Below, piece by piece: positions 8,342 to 18,599 of a DNA stretch of 64,000 nucleotides. Both the position numbers and the translations under genes were made by a program. Under the pieces are notes generated by a model. It was not told where the DNA came from, did no database searches, and saw nothing but the letters and a program-made list of their open reading frames with translations. The stretch's first letter is position 1. The number at the start of each line of letters is the position of its first letter. Source of the DNA: Bacillus sp. AFS055030 (GTDB lineage: Bacteria > Bacillota > Bacilli > Bacillales > Bacillaceae_G); the NCBI RefSeq assembly GCF_002574545.1, contig NZ_NUGT01000020.1, positions 124,001-188,000 on the forward strand, given 5' to 3'.

Positions 8342-9079
8342 TTAAATCTCAGCAACTTTTGAAGGGTTATTTAATTTATATTTAACTTCTTTGTTTAATT
8401 TCTTATCAACAACTTTCCCATCAAATTGATAAGATTTACCTACTTCTAGCTCTGCTGCCTTTAATGTTTTACTCAATGAACACCAAGCATTTCCTATTAC
8501 TAAATCCTGTTCTCCTTTGACAGCTACATTTTCCCAAACAACAATCTCTTCTTCGCTATCATTAAAATGATTATATTTTGTACTAAATTCTTTAACAGAG
8601 CCGTTAAAATGAGATTTATCTGTTGGTAATGTAATTGATACTTCCTCTTTCTTATCAACTTTTTTCTTAGTAGCAGCTTTAGAAGTAGTTTCTTTCACTT
8701 TTGTTTCTGATGAATATTTCTTCTCAACACTGATTTTTGTTTCACTCTCGCCAACTGTGTATACTTTTTTAAAGCTTGGAGATTGCATTTCTTTTAAATA
8801 AGCAGGATGAATACATGTTAAATTGCCATCTTCAAATTCAATAATAATTGTATGATACTCATCCGTAACTCCATAAGTTTCATAGCCAATAAGTTTTACA
8901 TTTACTTGAAAATCCTGTCCTTTAAATAAAAAATCATGTTTTGGATTTTTATTAAATAAACCCCAAGATCGTCCTTTTTCTAAATAATCTTCATCAGACA
9001 AAAACTTTGTAAATTCCCCTTTTGGAGGTATGTATTTTATTAACTCAGTTTTCTCATTTTGAACTAAATTTTCTGCCAT
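8342..9079 (-). CDS. Unknown cytosolic two-part protein with a basic linker
   Basis: I do not recognise this 245-residue protein. It has no signal peptide, membrane segment or cysteine-rich site. An N-terminal part (about 1-120) with many aromatic and acidic residues (KYIPPKGEFTKFLSDEDYL, YEVTDEYH-like strands) is joined by a Lys/Thr/Ser/Ala-rich linker (about 120-150, with SKAATKKKVDKKEE) to a C-terminal beta-rich part with repeated short strands (AWCSLSKTLKAAELEVGKSY, FDGKVVDKKLN). The start is clear: AAGGAG stands 8 bases before the ATG. It is monocistronic with its own terminator. The linker suggests two independent folds, possibly a nucleic-acid- or ligand-binding beta barrel at the C-terminus; this is a guess. 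Confidence 0.75.
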   Translation of the reverse strand: MAENLVQNEKTELIKYIPPKGEFTKFLSDEDYLEKGRSWGLFNKNPKHDFLFKGQDFQVNVKLIGYETYGVTDEYHTIIIEFEDGNLTCIHPAYLKEMQSPSFKKVYTVGESETKISVEKKYSSETKVKETTSKAATKKKVDKKEEVSITLPTDKSHFNGSVKEFSTKYNHFNDSEEEIVVWENVAVKGEQDLVIGNAWCSLSKTLKAAELEVGKSYQFDGKVVDKKLNKEVKYKLNNPSKVAEI

Positions 9080-9350
9080 TTTATTTACTCCTTTGGTAAA
9101 TCTTATTTATTTCCAGTTTTTAGTAGTATTTAAATTAATTATATGTAGAAATTATAGTTTAGTTTGGAACTTTTTGTCCATCTTATCGTGTAAAGAATTA
9201 ATTTTTGTGAATATATTTCGGTACGTGAAATCATTCAAAACGTCCAACTGTTCATTACATTTATCAAATAGTAACTTTTAAGTTCAATAATAAAATTACG
9301 GTAAATGAAATTTTTAAAACAAATCCACTATTTTATACTAAAATACAAAA

Positions 9351-9374
9351 AACGCCGAGATATTAACCGACGTT
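9351..9374 (-). terminator. Intrinsic terminator of the DUF4362 gene
   Basis: AACGCCG (9351-9357) faces CGACGTT (9368-9374). The single mismatch becomes U-G in minus-strand RNA, so minus is the functional strand, where a T-run follows. The remaining stretch 9080-9350 is AT-rich with no convincing gene. Confidence 0.7.
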
Positions 9375-9382
9375 TTTAAATA

Positions 9383-9901
9383 CTAAAATTCTACCTTATC
9401 AAAATGATAACAATTTGTTAAATAGGATGTTTTTGAATTTACGACTAACTTTTGACAATAATCTTCTAAAACTTTTGGTCCTGTAACAAATTTACTCATT
9501 GCAAATGTACCTTTTCGATATCGATCTGTTTTATCTCTTGAACTATCAAATCGGTAATAAATTAATTTTCCGTTAAATTGATACTCCGTAATAACTGGAT
9601 CACCTTTTGAAGTAAATTCAACAAATCGAATAAAGTCAGGATTTTTATTTTTTACATTCTTAATAAATTTTTGAACTCGTTCATTATGATTAGTTGTTTT
9701 TCCTATGATGATATCTCCATTTTTTATCGCATCCTTTTTACTATATGATGCCGGGATTTTGTTCGTTGCTTTTTCTCCGTAATTCTCGATTTCTTTTTTT
9801 AACATTTCTTTCGTAAATCCACTTGCTTCTGCTACCATGAAATGATCGAAGGAAAAACCAATAAATAGTAAAAGCATCAACGGTATGATTGATTTATACA
9901 T
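9383..9901 (-). CDS. Secreted DUF4362-domain protein
   Basis: Small exported protein of unknown role. The signal peptide runs from the start to about residue 26 (hydrophobic PLMLLLFIGFSF, then VAEASG). The mature part carries the DUF4362 pattern: NGDIIIGKTTNHNERVQKF, then a region reading IRFVEFTSKGDPVITEY, FNGKLIYYRFDSSRD and a late Cys pair. The open frame extends 27 codons upstream, but the ATG at 9901 is preceded by TTGGAGGGCAAT and gives a proper signal peptide, so I use it. In B. subtilis such proteins are uncharacterised. It lies just upstream of the giant protease gene, separated by a strong terminator. Confidence 0.75.
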   Translation of the reverse strand: MYKSIIPLMLLLFIGFSFDHFMVAEASGFTKEMLKKEIENYGEKATNKIPASYSKKDAIKNGDIIIGKTTNHNERVQKFIKNVKNKNPDFIRFVEFTSKGDPVITEYQFNGKLIYYRFDSSRDKTDRYRKGTFAMSKFVTGPKVLEDYCQKLVVNSKTSYLTNCYHFDKVEF

Positions 9902-9968
9902 ATTGCCCTCCAATTTACAATTAATAATATTGGTTAGTTTTTCCAATCTGTAATGACTTATGCAATTA

Positions 9969-10012
9969 AAAAAGGTACTCAAAAGTATTTTTTGACTTTT
10001 GAGTACCTTTTT
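9969..10012 (-). terminator. Very strong hairpin terminator after the first giant subtilase
   Basis: Perfect 18-bp stem, AAAAAGGTACTCAAAAGT (9969-9986) with its complement at 9995-10012, loop of 8. A/T tracts flank both sides, so it could work in both directions; the minus-strand protease gene ends 21 bases away. Confidence 0.88.
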
Positions 10013-10033
10013 ATAACTTATAAAACTAGTCGA

Positions 10034-13000
10034 TTATAAACCTAACTCACTCTTTACAATCTCTAATGTTTTCGTTTTATATTTACTCTCTGGTTTAGGT
10101 GCATTTTGTACGGAAGGATTTTGCATTAAATAGTTCTTTTCTACATATGCAAGATCTTTTGCATCTACTGTTCCATCAAAATTAATATCTGCACTTCGTT
10201 TATTTGTTCCCCAATATGTTTGAATAGATAACGCATCTATTACGTCAATTACATCATCGCCATTTACGTCTCCACCAAGAAGTGTAGGAAGAACAATCTT
10301 TTTATATTGACCTATTAATTCTCCACTTTCATTTTGCATACCAATTTTGAAATCATAAAGACTTTTAAAATGCCCTGGAACTTTTACAGTCATTCGGAGT
10401 GATTTGTCAGTAAGGGCTAAATGTAAAGCTTCAATTTTTCCATACTGAGTAAAAATTTGATTATACGTATTCCCCTCAGCATCTTGTAGTGATACATCTG
10501 CCCCTATCTTACTGTAATCTCTCCTACTATCAAACGCTCCACCACTTGTTAATAAACCTTGAGCATATAAAACAGATGTCATTTTCGAATAAGTCGGAAC
10601 TAAATCAACAAAAGGTGCATTTGCGATAAGAGAATTTGTCATACCTGTTCGATTTATATATGAGCCAGAAGTATATACAAGGGAGCTATCAGGTCTTATG
10701 TCGAATTTATAATCCTTTACTTTGTATGTAACTTCCACCAATGGGATATCTCCATTTAAAGTTTGCGTATTAGTATCAGCTGCTTCAACCGTTACACTAC
10801 TTGCTGAAGTTTTGGTTAGTTTCATTTCTCCTAGTTTACTAGAATCAGGATGCAAGTCAATATTTTCAATATATAAATAATCTGAAGCAACACTTAAATT
10901 TATCGTACCCATTTTAAAATCTGCTGCATTTTTCAAGACAATTTTTGCATGAATTAAGTCATCTGGTTTTGCAGTGTCTTTATCTACAACCGAAGTCAAA
11001 TACGGTGTACCATTTTTCACGATTTTAATTGTCTTAGGTATAATACTGCCGTTACCTGCAGAATCGGTTACAATTAATTGAACCACTTTAGTACCTGTTC
11101 CAATCGGTACATCGTATTTAAATGTACCATCTTTATTTACAGGTATTTCTAGTGGTACTTCTCCTTGTGCTAGATCATAGACTTTATTCGCAGACTGATC
11201 TATCTTCATTCCAGCAGCTTTATTATTCTCAATATCTTGATCAAATACCGAGCCAGTTATTGTAACTGATTTTTGCCCTTCCTCATATTCAATTATATCT
11301 CCTACTGGTCCATCGATTGTATACTTAGGCTTTCTATTATCAACTACTACATCACGAATTTCTGTAAACTGTTTTCCAGTATCAGTTGTAGCAAGCATTT
11401 TAATCTTATAAAACCCATCCTCTGCAACGACACTTTTAGCACTTATTCCAGAGTTAACAAGCGGATTATACGTACCATTAAAGAGATACATATTAACTAA
11501 ATCACCTTCGTTTAAACTAAATCCATCTACTGTTCCAATATACCCTATTTCCTGATTCGTTTTTCCATCCTCTAAAATGAAATCAATATTTCTTACATTG
11601 GATTTCATTTGAACTTGAGCAGTTATAGCCTTAATTGTGTTAGGACTTGAAGATCCATCTCTATAACGGTCTTCTGATAACCCTAGTGATGATGTTTCGA
11701 ATAATCCTATACCTTCTTCAACAGCATGTACAGCAAAAGGAATTTTATAAGTTTCCCCAGGATCATTCTGGTTTGTATAAACGATATACCCTTCATAATT
11801 ACCTTTCTCTGCTGTTTTCGGTATGTAGATGGACGCCTTCGTATTTTTTTGTGAATTTGCAGCTAGTTTAATAGTTGGTTTAATCGAAACTTTTACGCCA
11901 TTTTTGTCAGCATCTTTTGATCCTCTTAAACCTGATTGAAATTTAACTGCTACATCAAATGTTTTTGTTTTATCACCTGTATTTTTAATGACAACTTTAC
12001 GCTCTTCATTAACATCGTCGCTTAAATCCACTGAACCAAAACTTAGCGCACCTGTTTCATCTTTAATGGTTTTTTCTTTTCCATTTTTTAAAATTGGTGT
12101 TTCATTTTGAACTTTCATTTCAATCGACGAGTGAACCGCTTTATATATATCCGCTCGACCTGCTCCTGATTCAAATACACTATAGTCCTTACTTAAAGGT
12201 TCAGCCGTATTCATAAGAATGGCTTTAACATCGCTTGGTTGCAAGCTTGGTTTTGCTTGGAGTAAAAGTGCAGCCATACCTGCAACATTAGGTGTTGCCA
12301 TCGATGTACCTGAAAGTCGTTCATATGCGTATTTATAATCATTTGGCGTATTTTTATTGATCATATAAGCTGGAACAGTGGAGAATACGCCAACACCTGG
12401 AGCCGTAATTTCCGGTTTAATTTCGTACGTAACACGGGCCGGCCCACGTGAACTAAAATCTGCTAATTCGTCTGCTTTTGTTTGAATTTGACCAAGTTCA
12501 TTAAACGTAAATGTACTTGTTGTATTGATTTTTGATTTCAAAGCTTGGCCTTGGGCATTCGTTAGTGTGAAAGTTGGAATATAATCTAATCCTTCACCTA
12601 AATAAGAAGGGATTAAACCTTCATCTGGATTATTATTGAAAAGTAGCGCAGCAGCTGCACCATTTTGTTTTGCAAATTTTACTTTATCTCCCAAAGCAAT
12701 ATTATTTCCGCGACTTATTAATACAACTTTACCTTTTACATCTTTGTTTTTATAATCAGTCGATGCGCCATATCCAACATCAATAATTGAAAATGATTGG
12801 CCATTCAACTGTTCAACATGATCTGTGTAACCTTTCGCCATTTCTTGCAAGTCAGCAGAAGTTGTTTCTGTACCTGATTGAAGTACACTCTTATAAGTAT
12901 GTAAATTATTTGGTTCATTACTTGCACCTACAGTCAGGGCAAGTGCTGCAGTACCTGGAGAACCTAATGTGTACAGATCATTTCCGTTGTTTCCTGCAGC

Positions 13001-14125
13001 GATTACTGCTGTAACACCGCTTAGTACCGCTTGATTAATTGCTATACTTGTAGAATAAAGTGGATTATTAATTCCTGCACCTAAAGATAGATTAATTACG
13101 TCCATTCCATCTGCTACAGCTTTATCGATACCTGCCAAAATACTAGAATCATATCCAACGCCATAAGGTCCTAATACACGATAAGCATATAAGTCTACAT
13201 CAGGTGCAATACCTTCCATTTTATAATCGCTATCATTCTTTCCTTGACCAGCAATAATTCCTGCAACATGAGTTCCATGTTCAGTATAATACGATGCCCC
13301 ATTTGCCCAGAAAAATTCGGCTACACCAGATTTTTTCCAATCTTCATATGTAGCTTCCATCGGGTCATTATCATTACCGACAAAATCGTACCCACCTTTA
13401 TATACATCCTTTAAATCTGGATGATTATAGTCGATACCTGTATCAATGACTCCAACTTTAACTCCTTTACCAGTAAATCCTTCCTGATGAAGCTTGTTTA
13501 CTCCTAGAAAAGAAAGAGCTGATTGATTACTCGATCCTCCTGTTTGCATTTTTTCTTGATTATTATCCACTTCAGCATGAACTTCTTCATTACTCCAAAT
13601 TGCTTTAACAGCTTTCGATTTTAATAAGTTTTTAATTTGATTTGCTGGTAGATTCATTGAAACACCATTAAAAGCATGCCTATAAGATTGATTTACTTTA
13701 TATTTAACTTTTTTATTATTGTCTTCTGTTAATACTTGTCCTAAATCCCTTGAAAAAGTTGCATGATCTTGATCAACTAAGCTAGTTGCCACAGTCTTTG
13801 TTAGCTGTTTACCCTTTAAACTTGATTCGAGCTGGGCGACTTTTGCTGGTTTATTATTAAATTCAACAATAACGCTCGTTTGAGTTGTAGCGTCTAAATT
13901 AATATCAGGATTAACCTGTAGTCCTGTCTCATTACTCGTTGAAAGTTGATGAAGTGCTGTCCTCTCGGCTTGTGATAAATTTGCTAGCATTTCATCTATT
14001 TTCGAAACTGTTGCAGCTTTTGATACAGTTGTTACATGACTTAGAGAGCCAAGAATAAAGCTGGAAGATAACGCTAATACTGATAAACTTTTAACGAACT
14101 TACTTCTAGAAATATTCCTTCCCAT
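10034..14125 (-). CDS. Secreted Vpr-like subtilase with cohesin-like region and C-terminal dockerin
   Basis: Extracellular serine protease of 1363 residues. A signal peptide (about 1-37) precedes an I9-type propeptide (about 80-175) and a peptidase S8 domain with Asp228 (VGVIDTGIDYNHPDL), His283 (HGTHVAGIIAG) and Ser608 (SGTSMATPNVAGM). A PA domain (about 440-540) is inserted before the serine, as in Vpr. Fn3-like modules follow (about 690-1035), then a stretch resembling a cohesin fold (about 1045-1150). The dockerin (about 1285-1335) has two calcium loops, GDVNGDDVIDVIDAL and ADINFDGTVDAKDLAYV. Bacillus Vpr is about 800 residues, so the C-terminal 550 residues are extra. I use the ATG at 14125 because GGAGG stands 7 bases before it; the ORF extends seven codons further. 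About half identical to the next gene. Confidence 0.92.
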   Translation of the reverse strand: MGRNISRSKFVKSLSVLALSSSFILGSLSHVTTVSKAATVSKIDEMLANLSQAERTALHQLSTSNETGLQVNPDINLDATTQTSVIVEFNNKPAKVAQLESSLKGKQLTKTVATSLVDQDHATFSRDLGQVLTEDNNKKVKYKVNQSYRHAFNGVSMNLPANQIKNLLKSKAVKAIWSNEEVHAEVDNNQEKMQTGGSSNQSALSFLGVNKLHQEGFTGKGVKVGVIDTGIDYNHPDLKDVYKGGYDFVGNDNDPMEATYEDWKKSGVAEFFWANGASYYTEHGTHVAGIIAGQGKNDSDYKMEGIAPDVDLYAYRVLGPYGVGYDSSILAGIDKAVADGMDVINLSLGAGINNPLYSTSIAINQAVLSGVTAVIAAGNNGNDLYTLGSPGTAALALTVGASNEPNNLHTYKSVLQSGTETTSADLQEMAKGYTDHVEQLNGQSFSIIDVGYGASTDYKNKDVKGKVVLISRGNNIALGDKVKFAKQNGAAAALLFNNNPDEGLIPSYLGEGLDYIPTFTLTNAQGQALKSKINTTSTFTFNELGQIQTKADELADFSSRGPARVTYEIKPEITAPGVGVFSTVPAYMINKNTPNDYKYAYERLSGTSMATPNVAGMAALLLQAKPSLQPSDVKAILMNTAEPLSKDYSVFESGAGRADIYKAVHSSIEMKVQNETPILKNGKEKTIKDETGALSFGSVDLSDDVNEERKVVIKNTGDKTKTFDVAVKFQSGLRGSKDADKNGVKVSIKPTIKLAANSQKNTKASIYIPKTAEKGNYEGYIVYTNQNDPGETYKIPFAVHAVEEGIGLFETSSLGLSEDRYRDGSSSPNTIKAITAQVQMKSNVRNIDFILEDGKTNQEIGYIGTVDGFSLNEGDLVNMYLFNGTYNPLVNSGISAKSVVAEDGFYKIKMLATTDTGKQFTEIRDVVVDNRKPKYTIDGPVGDIIEYEEGQKSVTITGSVFDQDIENNKAAGMKIDQSANKVYDLAQGEVPLEIPVNKDGTFKYDVPIGTGTKVVQLIVTDSAGNGSIIPKTIKIVKNGTPYLTSVVDKDTAKPDDLIHAKIVLKNAADFKMGTINLSVASDYLYIENIDLHPDSSKLGEMKLTKTSASSVTVEAADTNTQTLNGDIPLVEVTYKVKDYKFDIRPDSSLVYTSGSYINRTGMTNSLIANAPFVDLVPTYSKMTSVLYAQGLLTSGGAFDSRRDYSKIGADVSLQDAEGNTYNQIFTQYGKIEALHLALTDKSLRMTVKVPGHFKSLYDFKIGMQNESGELIGQYKKIVLPTLLGGDVNGDDVIDVIDALSIQTYWGTNKRSADINFDGTVDAKDLAYVEKNYLMQNPSVQNAPKPESKYKTKTLEIVKSELGL

Positions 14126-14465
14126 TTTCAACCTCCAAATTTTCAAAAAATAAAGTCTCTTTCATTATTTGTTATTCCGAATATTCAGTCAATTTGGTGA
14201 TTCTTTTCCCTATTCATTCAACTTTTAAATGTTTTTTCAATATTTTTGGATGTTTTTCATCAAAAAATTCAAAAAAAGTTTATTAACTTATTTCCTTTTT
14301 TTCTATGACTCTGTTATATTTAAACGCGATAAGAAGAGACTGACCCAAAAAGTCATTTTTCAACGACCTTTTGAGTGCCTCTTTTTCAATCTTTAATTCA
14401 CAAATCTACTACGAGAAAATATTTAGCCCAAGCTGATACTGGGTAATATGTATTCCTTCGCATTC
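14126..14465. other. Intergenic region between tandem subtilases, with a hairpin repeat
   Basis: No gene. It holds an imperfect hairpin, GACCCAAAAAGTC (14342-14354) against GACCTTTTGAGTGCCTC (14365-14381), followed on plus by CTTTTT. The 15-base string CAACGACCTTTTGAG (14361-14375) recurs at 18949-18963, on the other side of the second subtilase. A weak CCCA/TGGG hairpin near 14425-14445 may end the second subtilase transcript. Confidence 0.5.
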
Positions 14466-17400
14466 TTATTTTAATCCTAATTGTGTTAAAATGCTGTCTA
14501 AAGTAGTGCCCTTATAAGTTGTCTTAGCCTTAGGTGCATTCGGCACAGAGCTGTTTCTCTTTCCGAAGTTTTTCACTACATAATTCATATCGTTTGCATC
14601 AACAACTTTATCGAAGTTGAAATCTGCTGATGCTTTATTTGTACCCCAGAAAGTTTGTACTTGAAGTGCATCCATTACATCGATTACATTGTCTTTATTT
14701 ACATCGCCAGCAGTTAGTAGTGGCGTTACGTAACGTAATGTTCTGCCAACTGTTTCTCCTCGAACCTGATCAGATAATGTAAATTGTACATATTTTGTGA
14801 AATGACCTGGTACATCAACTTTAAATGTGTATGGTTTATTATCGGCTTTTACCCAATCAATTGAGAAAGCACCATTTTTAGAAGTAATTGGTATATCATA
14901 ATTTGTTTTTCCATCATAGGATTTAAGGGAAACTTTAGCACCTATCTGAGTTTGATCAATAGCATAATTGATCTGATTTGTTGTCGGATTGATTAATCCT
15001 TCTAGCTGCATGTTTCCATTGAAATAAGATACTTTCGATGTATAAACATAATTTTCAATATAAAAATTGATATTTTTTGTTTCCACACCAGCTTGGTCGA
15101 TAAAGTTTGCTGATGCTGTGAAAGGCACTCCAATTGATACAGCTTGATCCAATGTTTTTACATCAAAATTAAATAACTGTAAATCCTCTGGTAATTCTTT
15201 ATCCCCTAAATAAGTAAAGTTAACAGTATATTTCGTTGTACTAGCAGAAGCTTGTGAAGTTGATACTGAAATTGTTGCGTCACCATATTGTTTTACGGCA
15301 TCATTTAACTTAATGTTTTGAATTTCACCTTGTTTTGTAGCACAACTGATTACGAATGTTGCTTGATTTAAGTTTTTAATATTATTCGAACGAACTGTGT
15401 AATTTACAGAATCACCTGTTGTAGCTTTTTTTTCATTTGCTTTGAAATAGTAATAAGGCGTTGTATTTTTCGTAAAGACTACATGGTCGGTTGGCGTTTG
15501 ATTTCTTGCTGTATCAAATGTGTAATAACTTACATCTAACCATTTAACTTTATCTGAAACATACATTTGCTCTTTATAATTACCATCTTTATCTGTAAAA
15601 ACTGGTGCATTTGGGAACGGTGAATTATAGAAAAACACAATTCCATTTTTAGATTGGTCGACATTTATTCCATAACCTTTTGCTTCATCAACTTCAGGGT
15701 CAAACACATTAAATGTGTAGTCATAAAGCATTTCACCATTTGAATCTAGCTGACTATCTGAATACTCAACTACTTTTTGATCTAGTAAATCAAAACTTGT
15801 TGTTACCTTTGGATCTCCAGATTCAAATAATAAATCAGGCGCAGCCGTGAATGTTTTACCTGAAGCATTTGTCCCAATAAATCGTAATTTATAATGTCCT
15901 TTTGGAACTAATGCATTTTCAGAGCTAATTGGATTTTTAGCATCCCCAGTAAATGGGTAATACACGCCTTTAAATACTTGCTGAACAGTATATTCGATGT
16001 TTTCCTTTGCTAGACTTGCATCCATTGTACCTATATAACCTATATCATCACCTGTATTTGGATCTTGTAAAACGATATCAATTGTCTTCATATGAGATTG
16101 TAATGTCAAATATGCAGTAACAAATGGTTGAGCCGTAGCTGGCCAACGGATTTTATCTGTAAAGATTGGGTTATATAAACTAGCAGTTAGACCTTCTTTT
16201 ACAACTCGTCCACCAAATGGAATTTGATATGTTTCTGTTGGATCGGCAGTATTAGTGAACGTAATATTTCCTTCATATGTTCCCTTTTCAGCTGTTTTTG
16301 GAATGTTTAAGTTAAACTTGATTGATTTCTGGCTAACTCCATTTAACTTTACAGATGTAGGACCTGTTAGCGTTACACTATTTTCAGGCGCATCTTTAGA
16401 TCCTCTTAATCCAGTCTGGAAATTCACATCAACACTAAATGTTTTCGCTTTTTCACTACGATTCTTTAATATAATCGAACGTGAATCTGCGATATCTTGA
16501 TCATTAAATGCAAATGAACCAAAGCTCATTGCACCTGTTAATTCTTTAATTGATTTTTGTTTACCATTAATAATAGTAGGTGTTTGATCAACTACTTCTA
16601 GCTCTACATTTGAGTGGATTGCTTCATATGCATCAACTCGTCCACTTCCAACTTCAAATACGCTATAATCTTTTGATAATGGATCTGCAGTATTCATTAA
16701 AATTGATTTGATATCTTCAGGCAATAAATCTTTATTTGATTGAAGTAATAAGGCAGATACACCAGCTACATATGGTGTTGCCATGGATGTGCCTGATAAT
16801 CTTTCATATGCGTATTGATAGTCTTCTGGTTTTGAACCATCAACTGTTTTATCGTTTACATAGAAAGGTACCGTTGAAAGAATTGATACACCAGGTGCTG
16901 TTATTTCTGGTTTAATATCATAATTTACACGAGATGGTCCTCTAGAACTAAATGATGCTAATTCATCCGAAGCTGTTTGTAGTTTTGTGAAATCACCAAA
17001 TGTGAAGTCAGTTTTACCAGCTTTAATTGCAGCTAAAATGGTATTACCCTCATCATTTGATACTGAAAATGCAGGGATCGCATCCATTGACTCACCTAAA
17101 AATGTTTGAATTGCACCTTCAGCTTTATTTGTTTCATCGTTATACATTAATACACCATTAGCACCATTTGCTTTTGCATTTTTGATTTTATCAATTAATG
17201 CAATTGTTCCTCGTTTAACAAACGCAATTTTACCGTTTAGATCTTTTCCATTAAAGTCCACTGGATTAGCTAATCCAACATCAACTAATTGATAAGATTT
17301 TCCCTTTAATGTTGTGAAATCATCTTTATAATTTCTTGCTAGCTGTCTTAAAGAATAATTTGTACCGTCTTGAACTCCTGCATATTGATAGACATCAAGT

Positions 17401-18599
17401 GCAATAGATGACGCTCCAACTGTTAATGCCAAAGCTGCTGCACCAGGTGAACCTAATGTATCCATTTGTTCTCCATTATTACCTGCAGCAACGACTGTCG
17501 TTACTCCACTAAGAACAGTGTTATTTACAGCCACTGAAGTCGCATATAACGGATCATTTAATGCTGCACCAAGTGACATATTAATAACATCCATACCATT
17601 ACTAACGGCTTTATCTAATGCAGCGATTATATTTTCCGCTGTTCCACTACCATACGGGCCGAGTACACGATAAGAATAAAGATCTGCGTCTGGAGCCGCA
17701 CCTAGCGTTTTGTATTCGCTATTTGCAACGCCTCGACCACCAATTATTCCCGCTACATGTGTACCGTGCTCTGTATAATATGGACTTCCACTTACAATTT
17801 CAGCTTTTCCTGATTTCTTCCAATCTGCATATGTCGTTTCCATTGGATCATTATCGTTGTCAACGAAATCATATCCGCCTTTATATGCATCTTTTAAATC
17901 TGGATGATTATAATCAATTCCCGTATCTAAAATACCAACTTTAATTCCTTTTCCAGTAAAACCTTCCGCATGTAACCGATCTAAAGCATCATATGGTGTA
18001 TAGTTTTCAACATTTGCTTCATCTGCTTTTAGTTGATCATTTTCTTTTGGTGGATCAATTTTGAACGTCTCATTACTCCAAACTTTTTTAACTGCTTTTG
18101 ATTTTAGTAGATTCTGAACTTGATTTGCTGGTAATGTCATCGAAACACCATTAAATGCACGTTTATATGATCGATGAACTTTATAATTCACTTTCTTCGT
18201 AGTTTCATTATTTACTAATTCTGCAACGTCATTTGTAAAAGTCGTATGATCTTGGTCAATTAAGTCTGACGCTGTTGATGCAGACAATTCTTTTCCTTCT
18301 ATTGTAGCCTCTAGCCGAGCTATTTTTACTGGCTTATTTGCAAACTCAACGATAACATTTGTTGGTTCTGCAGAAGATTGATCAATCTCTTCGGAAATTT
18401 TTGGCCCTGTTGAATCATTAATTTTAATTTGATTAAGAGCATTTCTTTGTTCAGGCGTCAATTTAGCAAGCAATTCTTTAACATTTGAAGCGCTTACAGC
18501 TTTTGAAACAGGTACACCTTGTCCAAGAGAACTTATAACAAAACTTGACGATAATGCAAATACAGCCCAACCTTTTCCATTTTTCTTACGTTTCCCCAT
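14466..18599 (-). CDS. Second secreted Vpr-like subtilase with cohesin-like region and dockerin
   Basis: Tandem paralogue of the preceding protease, 1377 residues from the ATG at 18599 (GAGGAAGGAATG upstream; the ORF extends 25 codons further without a good start). Signal peptide about 1-34, I9-like propeptide about 80-175, S8 triad Asp225 (GILDTGIDYNHPDL), His278 (EHGTHVAGIIGG), Ser605 (SGTSMATPYVAGV), with a PA insertion before the serine. Long beta-rich modules follow, then a cohesin-like stretch (about 1085-1190) and a dockerin (about 1300-1350: GDVNKDNVIDVMDALQVQ, ADFNFDKVVDANDMNYVV). Both paralogues end in a related tail (NAPK...Y.....L......LGL). Linked duplication is evident, and divergence is greatest in the C-terminal modules. 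Confidence 0.92.
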   Translation of the reverse strand: MGKRKKNGKGWAVFALSSSFVISSLGQGVPVSKAVSASNVKELLAKLTPEQRNALNQIKINDSTGPKISEEIDQSSAEPTNVIVEFANKPVKIARLEATIEGKELSASTASDLIDQDHTTFTNDVAELVNNETTKKVNYKVHRSYKRAFNGVSMTLPANQVQNLLKSKAVKKVWSNETFKIDPPKENDQLKADEANVENYTPYDALDRLHAEGFTGKGIKVGILDTGIDYNHPDLKDAYKGGYDFVDNDNDPMETTYADWKKSGKAEIVSGSPYYTEHGTHVAGIIGGRGVANSEYKTLGAAPDADLYSYRVLGPYGSGTAENIIAALDKAVSNGMDVINMSLGAALNDPLYATSVAVNNTVLSGVTTVVAAGNNGEQMDTLGSPGAAALALTVGASSIALDVYQYAGVQDGTNYSLRQLARNYKDDFTTLKGKSYQLVDVGLANPVDFNGKDLNGKIAFVKRGTIALIDKIKNAKANGANGVLMYNDETNKAEGAIQTFLGESMDAIPAFSVSNDEGNTILAAIKAGKTDFTFGDFTKLQTASDELASFSSRGPSRVNYDIKPEITAPGVSILSTVPFYVNDKTVDGSKPEDYQYAYERLSGTSMATPYVAGVSALLLQSNKDLLPEDIKSILMNTADPLSKDYSVFEVGSGRVDAYEAIHSNVELEVVDQTPTIINGKQKSIKELTGAMSFGSFAFNDQDIADSRSIILKNRSEKAKTFSVDVNFQTGLRGSKDAPENSVTLTGPTSVKLNGVSQKSIKFNLNIPKTAEKGTYEGNITFTNTADPTETYQIPFGGRVVKEGLTASLYNPIFTDKIRWPATAQPFVTAYLTLQSHMKTIDIVLQDPNTGDDIGYIGTMDASLAKENIEYTVQQVFKGVYYPFTGDAKNPISSENALVPKGHYKLRFIGTNASGKTFTAAPDLLFESGDPKVTTSFDLLDQKVVEYSDSQLDSNGEMLYDYTFNVFDPEVDEAKGYGINVDQSKNGIVFFYNSPFPNAPVFTDKDGNYKEQMYVSDKVKWLDVSYYTFDTARNQTPTDHVVFTKNTTPYYYFKANEKKATTGDSVNYTVRSNNIKNLNQATFVISCATKQGEIQNIKLNDAVKQYGDATISVSTSQASASTTKYTVNFTYLGDKELPEDLQLFNFDVKTLDQAVSIGVPFTASANFIDQAGVETKNINFYIENYVYTSKVSYFNGNMQLEGLINPTTNQINYAIDQTQIGAKVSLKSYDGKTNYDIPITSKNGAFSIDWVKADNKPYTFKVDVPGHFTKYVQFTLSDQVRGETVGRTLRYVTPLLTAGDVNKDNVIDVMDALQVQTFWGTNKASADFNFDKVVDANDMNYVVKNFGKRNSSVPNAPKAKTTYKGTTLDSILTQLGLK

